Of a DNA stretch of 64,000 bases, positions 8,574 to 17,710 are shown piece by piece. The notes under the pieces are model-generated. The model searched no databases. It saw nothing but the letters and a program-made list of their open reading frames with translations, and had not been told where the DNA came from. Source of the DNA: CALHVX01 sp039198065. GTDB taxonomy: Bacteria; Pseudomonadota; Gammaproteobacteria; Pseudomonadales; Azotimanducaceae. The position numbers were made by a program, and so were the translations under genes. Numbering within the stretch: the stretch's first letter is position 1; each line of letters begins with the position of its first letter. The DNA lies in assembly GCA_039198065.1 (NCBI GenBank), contig JBCCTU010000007.1, forward strand, positions 62,001-126,000. Reading direction: 5' to 3'.

Positions 8574-9806
8574 TCAATTCGACTTAACCACCTGGACAGA
8601 TACCTCGACATCCTTACCGACCCACTCGGTATCACTCCAGTCTCCCGTACCCACATTGAACAATAATCGGTCAATGACCGCACTGCCTGTTAAGACCGAT
8701 CCATTGAGTTGGAAGTTCAGCGTGAGTGGCAGCTCGATACCCTTGATCGAGAGGCTGCCGTTCGCCGCATAGCCCGTCGCGATGGATTCAAACGCGTGCA
8801 CGGCAAAGGTTGCGTCAGGGTGCACCTCGGCGTTGAAGAAGTCTTCGCCGACGATGCTTGCATCGCGCTCGTCATCGCCACTGTCGACAGCAGCCGTGTA
8901 GACGGTAACCAAGGCTGCACTCGCGTCGAGCCGCTCTGGGTCGAAGGCAATTGCCGCATCCCAGTCAAGCCATTCACCGGTAAAGGGAGCGCCGGCTTGT
9001 TCGCCGGTAAAGCGGATGAAGCTGCGGCTGCGATCAATGGTCCAGCGCTGCACCGTCGTGCCTTCGAGAACCTCACTGACTGAGCGTGCACCGTCGGTGG
9101 CGAGTCCAGCCGTGTCGGAGAGCTTAGGTTGGTCAGAAACCGCGGTTTCCTCGGAATCGCGACGGTCCGTCGATCCCGGCGTAAGGCCCCACAGCGACAG
9201 TCCTAAAAGGACACCAGCCGTGGCGACCGAAGGCACTGACGCCATACGCTGGAGCACCTGATCACGATCCCACAGCCAGTGCTTAAAGGCCGCCAGGACG
9301 TGCACGATCGCAACAACGAACAGCAGTTGCCCAGCCCAATCGTGGAGGGACTTGAACGCTTCCGCGAGCGCCTCCGAGGGCCCGATGAGATCGGGAAAGC
9401 TGAACAGATTGAACCAGCTGACGGAGTAGGCGGTGGCTGAAGACATCAGCCACCCTGTGATCGGCAGGAAGAGAATCAGGCCGTAGAGGGATCCATGTGC
9501 GGCAAGTGAACACAGGCGCTGCCATGGCAACATGTGATCGGGCAACGGCGGCGGTCGATTAAAAAGTCGCCACAGCAGGCGCAGCAACACGAGCGCTAAC
9601 ACTGTCATGCCAACAGATTTGTGATTTGCCAGCAGTGCTAGTTGCGCCAGACGTTCATCGTCAGCCCCTGCGTCTTCACCCAGCTCCGCCAGCAGATACT
9701 GAACGACAATCAATGCCGCAACGAGCCAATGCAGCCACCGAGCTACGCTGTTGTAGGCCAAACTTGGGGCACTCGCTGGCACCAGGCTAGACGTCGTCTC
9801 ACTCAT
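8574..9806 (-). CDS. Cytochrome b561 domain fused to a C-terminal YceI domain
   Basis: A 410-residue fusion protein. The N-terminal part (about residues 15-200) is a four-helix cytochrome b561/YodB-type membrane domain; histidines suited to haem ligation lie in the first helix (RWLHWLVAA), in HKSVGMT and in the later helices (HDWAGQLLF, VHVLAAFKHW). A short linker helix follows, then a periplasmic YceI domain (about 240-410: WTIDRSRSFIRFTGEQAG, DFFNAEVHPDATFAVH, LSIKGIELPLTL). The ATG at 9806 is preceded by GGAG 7 bp away. This fusion next to a free YceI gene suggests redox chemistry coupled to a lipid or quinone carried by YceI (inference). Members of this fusion family are known, but no function is established that I can name. 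Confidence 0.9.
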   Translation of the reverse strand: MSETTSSLVPASAPSLAYNSVARWLHWLVAALIVVQYLLAELGEDAGADDERLAQLALLANHKSVGMTVLALVLLRLLWRLFNRPPPLPDHMLPWQRLCSLAAHGSLYGLILFLPITGWLMSSATAYSVSWFNLFSFPDLIGPSEALAEAFKSLHDWAGQLLFVVAIVHVLAAFKHWLWDRDQVLQRMASVPSVATAGVLLGLSLWGLTPGSTDRRDSEETAVSDQPKLSDTAGLATDGARSVSEVLEGTTVQRWTIDRSRSFIRFTGEQAGAPFTGEWLDWDAAIAFDPERLDASAALVTVYTAAVDSGDDERDASIVGEDFFNAEVHPDATFAVHAFESIATGYAANGSLSIKGIELPLTLNFQLNGSVLTGSAVIDRLLFNVGTGDWSDTEWVGKDVEVSVQVVKSN

Positions 9807-9843
9807 CCGTTGCTCCAGGTTTGCTCGCGCAGCGAGCGGTCGC

Positions 9844-10281
9844 TTACCAGGATACGACGGTTCGAAGCCTAACGAAGTGATCGTCCCAGCCGCGGTCGGT
9901 GTCAGCGGCTTCGGCAAAGCCAGCGCCTCCTTGGCCGTCGAACCCGGTGTGGGTCAGCGTCAGCACGCATCCCGCCCCAGCGGGGGTCAAGCGCCAGTCA
10001 CAGCGCAGCGGTGGGCCCTTGAGCCAGTCGTGGGTAAACGTGTGGGTCAGGCGTCCAACGCCGTTTTCACTGGGTGGTTCCCAACACTCGATGTCTCCCC
10101 AAAGCAATGGCTCGCCTTCCTTACCCTGGCTGTTCGTCACAAGCACCCAGGGTTGATCTGGGACGAGGTCGGCCTTGCCTTCGTGGAACCAGGTGGCGAG
10201 CTTGTCGCGCTCCGTAAGGAAGCGCCAGACGTGCCCGGTCGGCGCCTTCAGCACCACTGTTTTGATCAACTCAATGTGCAC
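9844..10281 (-). CDS. SRPBCC / AHSA1-like (START-fold) protein
   Basis: A 145-residue protein of the SRPBCC superfamily, nearest in pattern to the activator-of-Hsp90-ATPase-1 (AHSA1/CalC) group: VWRFLTERDKLATWF near the N-terminus, a central WGDIECWEPP, and GAGCVLTLTHTGFDG before the C-terminal helix (DRGWDDHFVRLR). The fold encloses a hydrophobic ligand pocket. The start is GTG at 10281 with GGAGG just upstream. It lies 37 bp upstream of the cytochrome b561-YceI gene on the same strand. The ligand is unknown. Confidence 0.82.
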   Translation of the reverse strand: MHIELIKTVVLKAPTGHVWRFLTERDKLATWFHEGKADLVPDQPWVLVTNSQGKEGEPLLWGDIECWEPPSENGVGRLTHTFTHDWLKGPPLRCDWRLTPAGAGCVLTLTHTGFDGQGGAGFAEAADTDRGWDDHFVRLRTVVSW

Positions 10282-10316
10282 CCGCCGCCTCCGTAACCCG
10301 ACAGCGGCCTAGGAAA

Positions 10317-10556
10317 TCAGTAACGGCGCCGCCGTTCAAATTCCCACCAGTACGGCTCGCGACTTCGGTAGAGCGCAGCGTCAACAATCGAATAGAGATG
10401 CACCAGCCAGCCAAGCATGAATACCCACAGGACGCAGCCTAGAACGAACTGAACGAGCGCGGCCAGGATTCTGCCCTGAACCAACTGCCCAAGACCTGGA
10501 TAGAAAAAGCTCGCTAGCGCTGCAATGACGTTGCCCGCGGTTCCTGGTCCGTTCAT
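10317..10556 (-). CDS. Small two-helix membrane protein (TM2-like)
   Basis: A 79-residue predicted inner-membrane protein. After a short N-terminus comes SFFYPGLGQLVQGR, which resembles the turn motif of TM2-domain and related small membrane proteins. Two hydrophobic segments follow (about 8-25 and 28-55), and the tail is basic and aromatic (EPYWWEFERRRRY). The ATG at 10556 has GAGGAG upstream at good spacing, so it is probably translated. No function can be assigned. The 135 bp between it and the fusA terminator hold nothing I can name. Confidence 0.7.
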   Translation of the reverse strand: MNGPGTAGNVIAALASFFYPGLGQLVQGRILAALVQFVLGCVLWVFMLGWLVHLYSIVDAALYRSREPYWWEFERRRRY

Positions 10557-10692
10557 GTCGTCTCCTCGCTAGGGGTCAAAACGCCGAACCCCGATGGCCG
10601 TGGTCAGCGCTAAGGGTTCGCTGAAAGCTCGGTTGCACGGAACGGGCCAAACAATACCTCACCAATAAAATCTTTTTAGGCCATTTACGGGC

Positions 10693-10722
10693 AAAAAAGG
10701 GGCAGCTCGACGAGCTGCCCCC
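10693..10722 (-). terminator. Rho-independent terminator of fusA
   Basis: On the minus strand a perfect GC-rich inverted repeat (11-bp arms, GGGGCAGCTCG and its complement, positions 10699-10721) is followed directly by six T residues (10698 down to 10693). It lies about 70 bp beyond the fusA stop codon, as expected for an intrinsic terminator of that gene. Confidence 0.92.
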
Positions 10723-10791
10723 GTTGTAGCAACCAATATAGCGATCAATTTGGCGAAATCGACCAACCTGTGCGGAAACAGCCCGCCACCG

Positions 10792-12876
10792 CTAGGCCGC
10801 CGCTTTGCGCTCCTTGGTCTCTTTGATGACCGCCTCGGCAACGTTTGCGGGGCACGGCGCGTAATGGCTGAACTCCATGGAGAACTGTCCCCGACCAGAG
10901 GTCATGGTGCGCAGGTCACCGATGTAGCCGAACATTTCCGACAGCGGACAGTCCGCCTTGATACGCACACCGGTCACGCCCGCCTCTTGCGATTTGATCA
11001 TGCCGCGTCGGCGATTCAAGTCGCCGATCACATCGCCAACGTGGTCCTCGGGGGTGAAGACGTCGACCTTCATGATCGGTTCCAGCAGCTGCGGACTCGC
11101 CTTCGGAATCGACTGACGGTACGCCGCTTTGGCCGCGATTTCGTAGGCGATAGCCGACGAGTCGACGGCGTGGAATGCGCCGTCCGTGAGCGTGAACTTC
11201 ACATCCAGCAGCGGGAAGCCCGCCATCGTGCCTTCCGACATGCTGTCTCGGAACGCCTTCTCTACCGCCGGCCAGTATTCGCGCGGGACGTTACCGCCGG
11301 TAACCACGGACTCAAACTCGTAACCGCTGCCGGTTTCACCGGGTTCAATGACGTAGTCAATTTTCGCAAACTGACCGGCGCCACCCGACTGTTTCTTGTG
11401 GGTGTAGGAGTCTTCAATGCGCGCCTGGATAGACTCGCGATACGCCACCTGCGGCTTTCCGACGTTCACCTCAATGCCGTGGGTCCGCTTCAGGATGTCG
11501 ACCTTAATGTCCAGATGCAGTTCGCCCATGCCCTTCATGATCGTCTCACCCGACTCTTCGTCGGTTTCGATCCGAAAGGACGGGTCCTCCTGGGTCATCT
11601 TGTTAAGCGCCACACCCATCTTCTCGGCACCCGCCTTATCCTTCGGCGCAATCGCAATCGAGATCACAGGATCCGGGAACACCATGGGTTCCAGCGTGGC
11701 CGGCTTGTTCGGGTCGCACAGCGTGTGGCCTGTCTGGGTATTCTTCATACCGAGCAGCGCAACGATGTCACCGGCCTGAGCCGAGTCGAGCTCCTGCCGA
11801 GAGTCAGCGTGCATCTCAACGATGCGGCCAATCCGTTCGTTCTTCCCAGTGTAGGTATTCAACACCGTGTCGCCCTTGGCGAGGGTGCCACTGTAAATAC
11901 GCGTAAACGTGAGCGCCCCGTAGCGGTCGTCCATAATCTTGAAGGCGAGCGCTCGCAGCGGTGCGCTGGGGTCGACGACGGCCAGTTCGCCCGTTTCGTT
12001 ACCTTCGAGATCAACTTCCGGCTGCGGGTCCACTTCCGTTGGATTCGGCAGATAGTCGACGACGCCGTTCAGCACCAACTGCACGCCCTTGTTCTTGAAT
12101 GCTGAGCCGCAGAAGGTCGGGAAGAAGTCGAGGGCGATCGTACCTTTACGAATGCACTTCTTCAGATCTTCGACGCTTGGCTCCGTGCCTTCGAGGTACG
12201 CCTCCATCAGGTCGTCGTCCTGCTCGAGCGCCGTCTCGACCAGTTGCTCACGCCATTGTTCGACTTCGTCCTTGAGATCTTCGGGCACATCCTGGATCTC
12301 GTACTTGAGCGGATCGCCGGAGTCATCCCAGACCCACGCTTTGCGGGTCAGAAGTTCAACCACGCCAACGAACGTGTCTTCGCGGCCAATCGGCAGCGTC
12401 ATCACGAGCGGTCGCGCAGCGAGCACATCTTCTACCTGTTTTACAACGCGGTAGAAGTCAGCGCCGATGCGGTCGAGCTTGTTAACGAAGATGAGCCGCG
12501 ATACCTCGGACTCGTTGGCGTAGCGCCAGTTGGTCTCAGACTGCGGCTCGACACCGCCGGAACCGCAGAACACCCCGATGCCACCGTCGAGCACTTTCAG
12601 CGATCGATACACTTCGATCGTAAAGTCGACGTGCCCGGGCGTATCAATAATGTTCAGCCGGTGACCGTCCCATTCGCAGGACGTCGCCGCGGACTGAATC
12701 GTAATGCCGCGTTCCTGCTCCTGCTCCATGAAGTCGGTCGTCGCCGCACCGTCGTGCACCTCACCGATCTTATGGATCTTGCCGGTGAGCTTAAGGATTC
12801 GCTCCGTGGTGGTCGTTTTACCCGCGTCCACGTGCGCGAAAATGCCGATGTTGCGATAGACAGTCAGGTCAGTCAT
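10792..12876 (-). CDS. fusA: Elongation factor G (type-2 form)
   Basis: Translational GTPase EF-G, 694 residues. G1 AHVDAGKT is at 14-21, G3 DTPGH at 78-82 and G4 NKLD at 132-135; the full set of later domains runs to the C-terminal GRGQFSMEFSHYAPCP. The N-terminus MTDLTVYRNIGIFAHVDAGK and the SGGVEPQSETNWRYANESEV stretch closely resemble the second EF-G (EF-G2) of vibrios and other marine gammaproteobacteria rather than the str-operon copy. It stands alone here, without rpsL, rpsG or tuf. The ATG at 12876 has GGAG upstream; 15 further codons of open frame upstream are not family-like. A strong terminator follows. Whether it is the sole EF-G or a second copy cannot be told from this window. 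Confidence 0.95.
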   Translation of the reverse strand: MTDLTVYRNIGIFAHVDAGKTTTTERILKLTGKIHKIGEVHDGAATTDFMEQEQERGITIQSAATSCEWDGHRLNIIDTPGHVDFTIEVYRSLKVLDGGIGVFCGSGGVEPQSETNWRYANESEVSRLIFVNKLDRIGADFYRVVKQVEDVLAARPLVMTLPIGREDTFVGVVELLTRKAWVWDDSGDPLKYEIQDVPEDLKDEVEQWREQLVETALEQDDDLMEAYLEGTEPSVEDLKKCIRKGTIALDFFPTFCGSAFKNKGVQLVLNGVVDYLPNPTEVDPQPEVDLEGNETGELAVVDPSAPLRALAFKIMDDRYGALTFTRIYSGTLAKGDTVLNTYTGKNERIGRIVEMHADSRQELDSAQAGDIVALLGMKNTQTGHTLCDPNKPATLEPMVFPDPVISIAIAPKDKAGAEKMGVALNKMTQEDPSFRIETDEESGETIMKGMGELHLDIKVDILKRTHGIEVNVGKPQVAYRESIQARIEDSYTHKKQSGGAGQFAKIDYVIEPGETGSGYEFESVVTGGNVPREYWPAVEKAFRDSMSEGTMAGFPLLDVKFTLTDGAFHAVDSSAIAYEIAAKAAYRQSIPKASPQLLEPIMKVDVFTPEDHVGDVIGDLNRRRGMIKSQEAGVTGVRIKADCPLSEMFGYIGDLRTMTSGRGQFSMEFSHYAPCPANVAEAVIKETKERKAAA

Positions 12877-12892
12877 TGCGGTCTCCGGTGCA

Positions 12893-12910
12893 CTGCTCCA
12901 ACGGGAGCAG
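12893..12910 (-). promoter_or_regulatory. Hairpin in the 5' leader of fusA
   Basis: A perfect 7-bp inverted repeat (CTGCTCC, four-base loop, GGAGCAG) lies a few bases upstream of the fusA Shine-Dalgarno site. A possible minus-strand -10 element (TACAAT, 12928 to 12923) sits just before it. The hairpin could affect translation or mRNA stability; this is inference from position only. The rest of the 243-bp gap up to the next gene holds nothing else clear. Confidence 0.35.
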
Positions 12911-13153
12911 CAGACAGACATAATTGTAGCGCCCCGCCGATAATCAACGGTCCGCCCCTCGGCTCGCCGACGAAAGAGCTAAACCTTTGAAATCATTGCA
13001 TTACTTCGCAAGAAACGGGCAATGCGGGGATCAGCGAGGGCCAAAGCGCCGGCGGAAGCCTTGGGCTCCTGCCGAAAAATCCGCGAACCTTACCGCCTTA
13101 TCCTGGGGCATTCAATGCGCGCTGGAATCGCACCCTGCGGGCTTTGACCAAGG

Positions 13154-14830
13154 TCACGGCTGCCGGAGCACCACGCGACCGGGGCGTTGCCGTAGATCGA
13201 CAAGCCGTTCACCGCCAGCAGCCGTCGTCTGTACCGCACCGCCAACGCCCTTTCGTGCCTCCGGGCGCACGGCCAGCGTGCTAACCGGCGGATTGGGGCA
13301 GGTACCGGTTTCAAGGTAGGCGAGAGCAGTCTCGAGCAAATTCTCCTCCGCGTCGCCGAGTTCGCGACTGAAGTCATCCGCTACACGACATCCGGGCACC
13401 TCTTCGGGCAGCGCAGGCGTGGCTTCCGTTGGAAGAAAGCCATCGGCGTAGTCTCCAAAGCCCTTCTCGTTTGCACCTTGAAACTGAATGGTGAAGTAGG
13501 TCGTGCCACAGTTGTCTGTGGGATAGAACCCGTACGGCTTACCACAGGTTGGTTCGCCGATGAGCGCCACGGGAAAGTCGATACCGCGCAGACCGTTGAT
13601 GATCGACTCGCTTGCTGAACAGGTTCCTGCCCCGACGAGCACGACCAAGCGCGTAAGCGTCAACGTTGGCAGCGTAGTACCGGCCGCCACGCTGAAGCCA
13701 ACCGCCTGCGGCTCAAAGCGTGCGGGTACGAGCACGGCGCCGGTCACCGGGTCGGTCGTTGGGTACTTGTCGTTGAAGCGCAGCTCTTCGAACACACGCC
13801 CCTCAGATGTTGGCCCAGCGATCATGTAGGCGAGCTCGTTCGCGATTGCCAACAGGCCTCCACCGTTATAGCGAAGATCCAGCACCAGCTCGTTCACACC
13901 GCCTGCAGCAAGGGTCGAGACGGCATCGATCAGCGCGGCCTCCGATGGCTCGTTGTGGTCGTTGAACACAAGATACCCTACCCGGTCTGCACCGCGGTTG
14001 AGCACATCGACGATGGGTACCGGTGGAAACACCACGTTGGCAGAGACCAGGGTTACGTCCTGTACGTTACCGCCGTCGAAGTCCGAAATTTCAAACCGGT
14101 GGCTTTCCCCGGCCGCCGCAGGAAACAGGCCCGCGTTCAGCGTGGCAACGTCGTTGCCGTTCACCAGGTCAACGCCGTCGACGCCGAGAATCCGCGTACC
14201 GCGCCGAAACACACCGGATGCAGCCGCCGGAGAGCCGGCGACGACGGACGAGACAATCAACTCCCGGGGTGGCGCGTTTTCAACGAACGCAAGCTCGAGC
14301 CCATAACCGGCGCTCGTCCCGGTCTGACTCTGATCAATGAACTCCGCCGTGGGAATGGTGAAGTGAAACTGGTCTCGAGGCGCCCCGCTCGGGGTCGTGG
14401 CGTTTGTTTTCAGCAGCTCGAAGTACGCCAGCGGGTTCTCGGGGCCCGACGGATCGACATCGGTAATTTCGTCGTACCAGAGGTAGGTATCGTGGCTCCA
14501 GGCTCGCAGCCACTGTTTTTCATCCGTGCGTGTTCCCTGTCGGTCGGGCCAGGGCGCACCCCGCGGTGCCGAGCACGCGTTTTTGTAGATGCCCGGGCTG
14601 CGGAAAAGGCCCTGTGCAAAGTCAGAAGCAACGCCGGTCGAGCCGCCGGTGTTTCCACCGCTCGCTCCGCTGCCGGTACCTGTCGTGCTGCCAAAGTCGA
14701 CGTTCGAAAAGCCGACGTTCTGGTCGTTCTCGATGTCGGCAAACCCTCGCGGATCAGGACCACCGCCGCCGCAACCGAGTAAGGCCAGGACAATAAGCCC
14801 GTAAACGAAAACGGTTTTCGACCCGATCAC
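13154..14830 (-). CDS. S41-family serine protease lipoprotein with PDZ domain (copy 1)
   Basis: Predicted outer-membrane or periplasmic lipoprotein of 558 residues in the S41 (C-terminal processing protease) family. From the GTG at 14830, which has GGAG about 6 bp upstream, the signal peptide is 19 residues ending in a lipobox (LALLGC) followed by a Gly-rich linker. Then come an N-terminal helical region (WLRAWSHDTYLWYDEI), a PDZ-like domain (GYGLELAF, GSPAAASGVFRRGTRI) and the protease domain. ELVLDLRYNGGG precedes the nucleophile Ser in GTCSASESI, and the presumed general-base Lys lies in PTCGKPYGF. The C-terminal part is Cys-containing. The neighbouring gene upstream encodes a close paralogue in the same order, so this is a tandem duplication. 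Target proteins are unknown. Confidence 0.9.
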   Translation of the reverse strand: MIGSKTVFVYGLIVLALLGCGGGGPDPRGFADIENDQNVGFSNVDFGSTTGTGSGASGGNTGGSTGVASDFAQGLFRSPGIYKNACSAPRGAPWPDRQGTRTDEKQWLRAWSHDTYLWYDEITDVDPSGPENPLAYFELLKTNATTPSGAPRDQFHFTIPTAEFIDQSQTGTSAGYGLELAFVENAPPRELIVSSVVAGSPAAASGVFRRGTRILGVDGVDLVNGNDVATLNAGLFPAAAGESHRFEISDFDGGNVQDVTLVSANVVFPPVPIVDVLNRGADRVGYLVFNDHNEPSEAALIDAVSTLAAGGVNELVLDLRYNGGGLLAIANELAYMIAGPTSEGRVFEELRFNDKYPTTDPVTGAVLVPARFEPQAVGFSVAAGTTLPTLTLTRLVVLVGAGTCSASESIINGLRGIDFPVALIGEPTCGKPYGFYPTDNCGTTYFTIQFQGANEKGFGDYADGFLPTEATPALPEEVPGCRVADDFSRELGDAEENLLETALAYLETGTCPNPPVSTLAVRPEARKGVGGAVQTTAAGGERLVDLRQRPGRVVLRQP

Positions 14831-14992
14831 TGCCAACTCCGCGCCAGTTAACGATGCGCGCAAGTGTAGGAGCCACAGGGGTTCCGTTACGTCACTTTTC
14901 GATGAACTCTGGCGTCAATTGAGAAGCAGTTGATGGTTGTTTGAACCGCATCACACCAACGGTGCGTTGTTGACCCAAGCCCAAGGGACGCG

Positions 14993-16678
14993 TCAGCGCC
15001 GCAGTACGCGACCCGGTAGCGTCGGCAGCCGAAGCGTATCAGTCGGCGAACCGAGCCTTAGGTCAGGGGTCGCAGTCGCCCCGCTGTCAAAGGACTTCTG
15101 CGCAGCCGACCGCGCACCTGGCTGCGCCCCGCTCACCGCAGGACTAGGACAGCTCCCCGTATCGAGGTAGGCAAGCGCCGTTTCGAACAGGTTCTCGCCC
15201 GGATCCCCGAGTGCGCGACTGAAATCGTCGTCAACGCGGCACCCGGCCACCTCGGCGGCGTTCGCTGGCGACCCGTCCACGGGGATAAAGCCATCAGCGT
15301 AATCGCCAAACCCTTTCGCGTTGGCACCGCGAAACTGAATCGTGAAGTAGGTTGTTCCGCAGTTGTCCGTCGCGTAAAACCCGTAAGGCTTGCCGCAGGT
15401 TGGATCGCCGACGAGCACCACGGGAACGTCAACGCCCCGCAACCCGTTGATGATCGACTCGCTGGCAGAACAGGTGCCCGGACCCGTCAATACAACCACA
15501 CGATTCAGATTCAGTGTGGGCAGCGGCGTCCCGGAACCCACGGAGAAACCCTGCGCCGTGGTATGAAACTCGGTCGGAATCAGGACCGCGCCGGTGACCG
15601 GGTTAACGTTGGGGTGCTTGTCGTTGAATTCTATCGATTCAAACACGCGCCCGGCACCTGCGGCCCCGACAAGCATGTACGCAAGCTCATTCGCAATATC
15701 GAGGAAACCGCCGCCGTTGTAGCGCAGATCCAGAACCAGCTCGTCCACGCCGCGCTGTCGAAACTCGTCGATCGTATCGACCAAGCGCGCTTCCGCCGGC
15801 GCGATGTGATCGGTAAACAAGAGATACCCCAGGGTACTGGCACCCCGCGTCGTTACCATCGTAGTTGGCACAGGATCTGACGTAATATCGTCCGAAACCA
15901 GCGTCACCGTTCGCTCGTTGCTGCCATCGAAATCCGACACCCGAAAGCTGTGCGACTCGCCGGCGCTGCTGGGAAAGAGCCCTGCATTCAGTGCTGCGAC
16001 AGCGGCATCACCGCTTCCGTTAATCGCGTCTACCCCGTCTACTTCGAGTATGCGCGTCCCCCGGGCCCACTGGCCGATCTGCGCAGCCGGGCCGCTGACG
16101 TCTGCAAACGCAACCAGAATGTCTCGCGGCGGGGAGTTGCGCAGGAGCGCGAGTTCGGCGCCGTAACCCGCCGAAACGCCCGATTGAGACAGCCGGCGCC
16201 ACTCCTCCGAATCGATGGTGAAGTGGAACTGATCGCGGGGCGCACCGGACGGTGTGGTCGCAAAGGTCTTCATAAGATCAAAGTACTCGGGCACCGAAAG
16301 CGAAGCCCCTGGATCGGAATCGGCGATCTCGTCGTACCAGAGGTAAAGATCGTGACTCCAGGCCCGCAACCAGTCTTTTTCATCGACGGCCGTTCCCACC
16401 CGATCTGGAAAGGCTCCACTGCGCGGTGCTGCACAGAGATCCTTGAACGTAGCCGCAGGACGGAAGATCCCCTGATCGAAGTCGGAGGAAACGCCGCCGG
16501 TACCGCCACTGGACGAGCCACCGCCCGGTATCGGTAGGTTGCTTCCGCCACCGCCGCCACAGCCGGTCAAAACCGCGATGAACACTGCGATGCAAACGAA
16601 GGCGAAGCGCTGTCGTCCAAAGGCGAATTGCAGAACGTGCACAACAAGCTGTCCATGCGTCCTATGAATTACGGCCAT
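14993..16678 (-). CDS. S41-family serine protease lipoprotein with PDZ domain (copy 2)
   Basis: Paralogue of the downstream S41 gene, with the same architecture: lipobox (AVLTGC), Gly/Ser linker, WLRAWSHDLYLWYDEI, PDZ region, ELVLDLRYNGGG, nucleophile GTCSASES and PTCGKPYGF. About 561 residues from the ATG at 16678. The start is uncertain: an in-frame ATG lies at 16750 and a GTG at 16642, and the GTG would give the most normal signal-peptide length. The two copies are separated by a 162-bp gap with no clear terminator. Both end in a short tail containing PGRV. Divergence between the copies is substantial outside the catalytic blocks, so the duplication is not recent. Confidence 0.88.
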   Translation of the reverse strand: MAVIHRTHGQLVVHVLQFAFGRQRFAFVCIAVFIAVLTGCGGGGGSNLPIPGGGSSSGGTGGVSSDFDQGIFRPAATFKDLCAAPRSGAFPDRVGTAVDEKDWLRAWSHDLYLWYDEIADSDPGASLSVPEYFDLMKTFATTPSGAPRDQFHFTIDSEEWRRLSQSGVSAGYGAELALLRNSPPRDILVAFADVSGPAAQIGQWARGTRILEVDGVDAINGSGDAAVAALNAGLFPSSAGESHSFRVSDFDGSNERTVTLVSDDITSDPVPTTMVTTRGASTLGYLLFTDHIAPAEARLVDTIDEFRQRGVDELVLDLRYNGGGFLDIANELAYMLVGAAGAGRVFESIEFNDKHPNVNPVTGAVLIPTEFHTTAQGFSVGSGTPLPTLNLNRVVVLTGPGTCSASESIINGLRGVDVPVVLVGDPTCGKPYGFYATDNCGTTYFTIQFRGANAKGFGDYADGFIPVDGSPANAAEVAGCRVDDDFSRALGDPGENLFETALAYLDTGSCPSPAVSGAQPGARSAAQKSFDSGATATPDLRLGSPTDTLRLPTLPGRVLRR

Positions 16679-16794
16679 GGTAGCAATGCAACCCGGGTGA
16701 GGCGAAACGATGATCTGGTAAGACAAAGCCGTGTACAGTTTCTTCATCATCCGTTTGCGACGCTATTTCTCAGTAAAGCTGCACCGGACCTGCC

Positions 16795-17697
16795 ATGGCT
16801 TCCAAAATGACTCCAACGTCGCTTGCCGGCATTGCCGTTTCCCTAGCTGTCGGTGCTGGCATTGCGTGGGCCGGAAGCCAGGGCGGGCTTACGGTAGCGA
16901 TCGGTAGTGCCGTACTACCGCTGTTTGCCCTCTGTGTGATCGCATCCTTCGTCGTGCAGTGGGTGGTCTTCATCCCCTCCTACATCGCCCAGACTGAGCA
17001 CTACTACGACCTTACGGGCAGCCTGACCTACATCGCGCTTACCGCAGTCGCCCTCACACTGGGCAACGGGGGAGACGCGCGCGCGTTACTCATCGGTGCC
17101 ATGGTGTTGATGTGGGCCCTACGGTTGGGCACGTTCTTGTTTCGTCGCGTCAGGGCCGACGGCTCCGACGGTCGCTTCGATCGCATCAAACCGGACTTCT
17201 TGTGGTTCCTCATGGCGTGGACAATGCAGGCCTTGTGGGTTCCCCTGACCCTCGCTGCTGCGCTGGTCGTGTTCACAACGGAAGTTCAGGTTCCCCTCGA
17301 TGGCTTCGCCGCCGTCGGTGCGCTGATGTGGGGTGCGGGTTTCGCCATTGAAGTCATCGCAGACCAGCAGAAGCGCGCGTTTCGTAGCGATCCAACGAAC
17401 GAGGGAGAGTTCATTCGGACCGGCCTGTGGGCCTGGTCACGGCATCCAAACTATTTCGGCGAAATCCTGCTTTGGACCGGTATCGCCGTGATCGCTCTTC
17501 CGGTGCTCGCGGGCTGGCAATTCGCGGCCCTAATTTCGCCTGTGTTCGTGTTTATCTTGCTGAACTTCGTGAGCGGCGTACCGATGCTCGAAAAGCGAGC
17601 AGAGAAGCGCTGGGGCACGGATCCGGTCTATCGCCAGTACGTCAAGGAAACACCGGTGCTCATTCCTCGACCGCCGCGGCTGCAGCCAGCGGTGTAG
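16795..17697 (+). CDS. DUF1295 family integral membrane protein (steroid reductase-like)
   Basis: A 300-residue multi-pass inner-membrane protein of the DUF1295 family, related to steroid 5-alpha-reductases and isoprenylcysteine methyltransferases. About eight hydrophobic segments are visible. The family signature is near the C-terminus: TGLWAWSRHPNYFGEILLW, then PMLEKRAEKRWG and YRQYVKETPVLIPRPP. The ATG at 16795 has only a weak Shine-Dalgarno site. It is divergent from the S41 gene pair and may be co-transcribed with the LLM oxidoreductase and GST that follow. Family members probably act on lipids or sterols, but no substrate is established. Confidence 0.88.
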   Translation: MASKMTPTSLAGIAVSLAVGAGIAWAGSQGGLTVAIGSAVLPLFALCVIASFVVQWVVFIPSYIAQTEHYYDLTGSLTYIALTAVALTLGNGGDARALLIGAMVLMWALRLGTFLFRRVRADGSDGRFDRIKPDFLWFLMAWTMQALWVPLTLAAALVVFTTEVQVPLDGFAAVGALMWGAGFAIEVIADQQKRAFRSDPTNEGEFIRTGLWAWSRHPNYFGEILLWTGIAVIALPVLAGWQFAALISPVFVFILLNFVSGVPMLEKRAEKRWGTDPVYRQYVKETPVLIPRPPRLQPAV

Positions 17698-17710
17698 GCC
17701 GCGGCAGACT

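Noticed and set aside
10750..12105. Long plus-strand open frame opposite fusA
   Set aside because: Antisense shadow of a highly conserved GC-rich gene; no protein-family signal and no start context.
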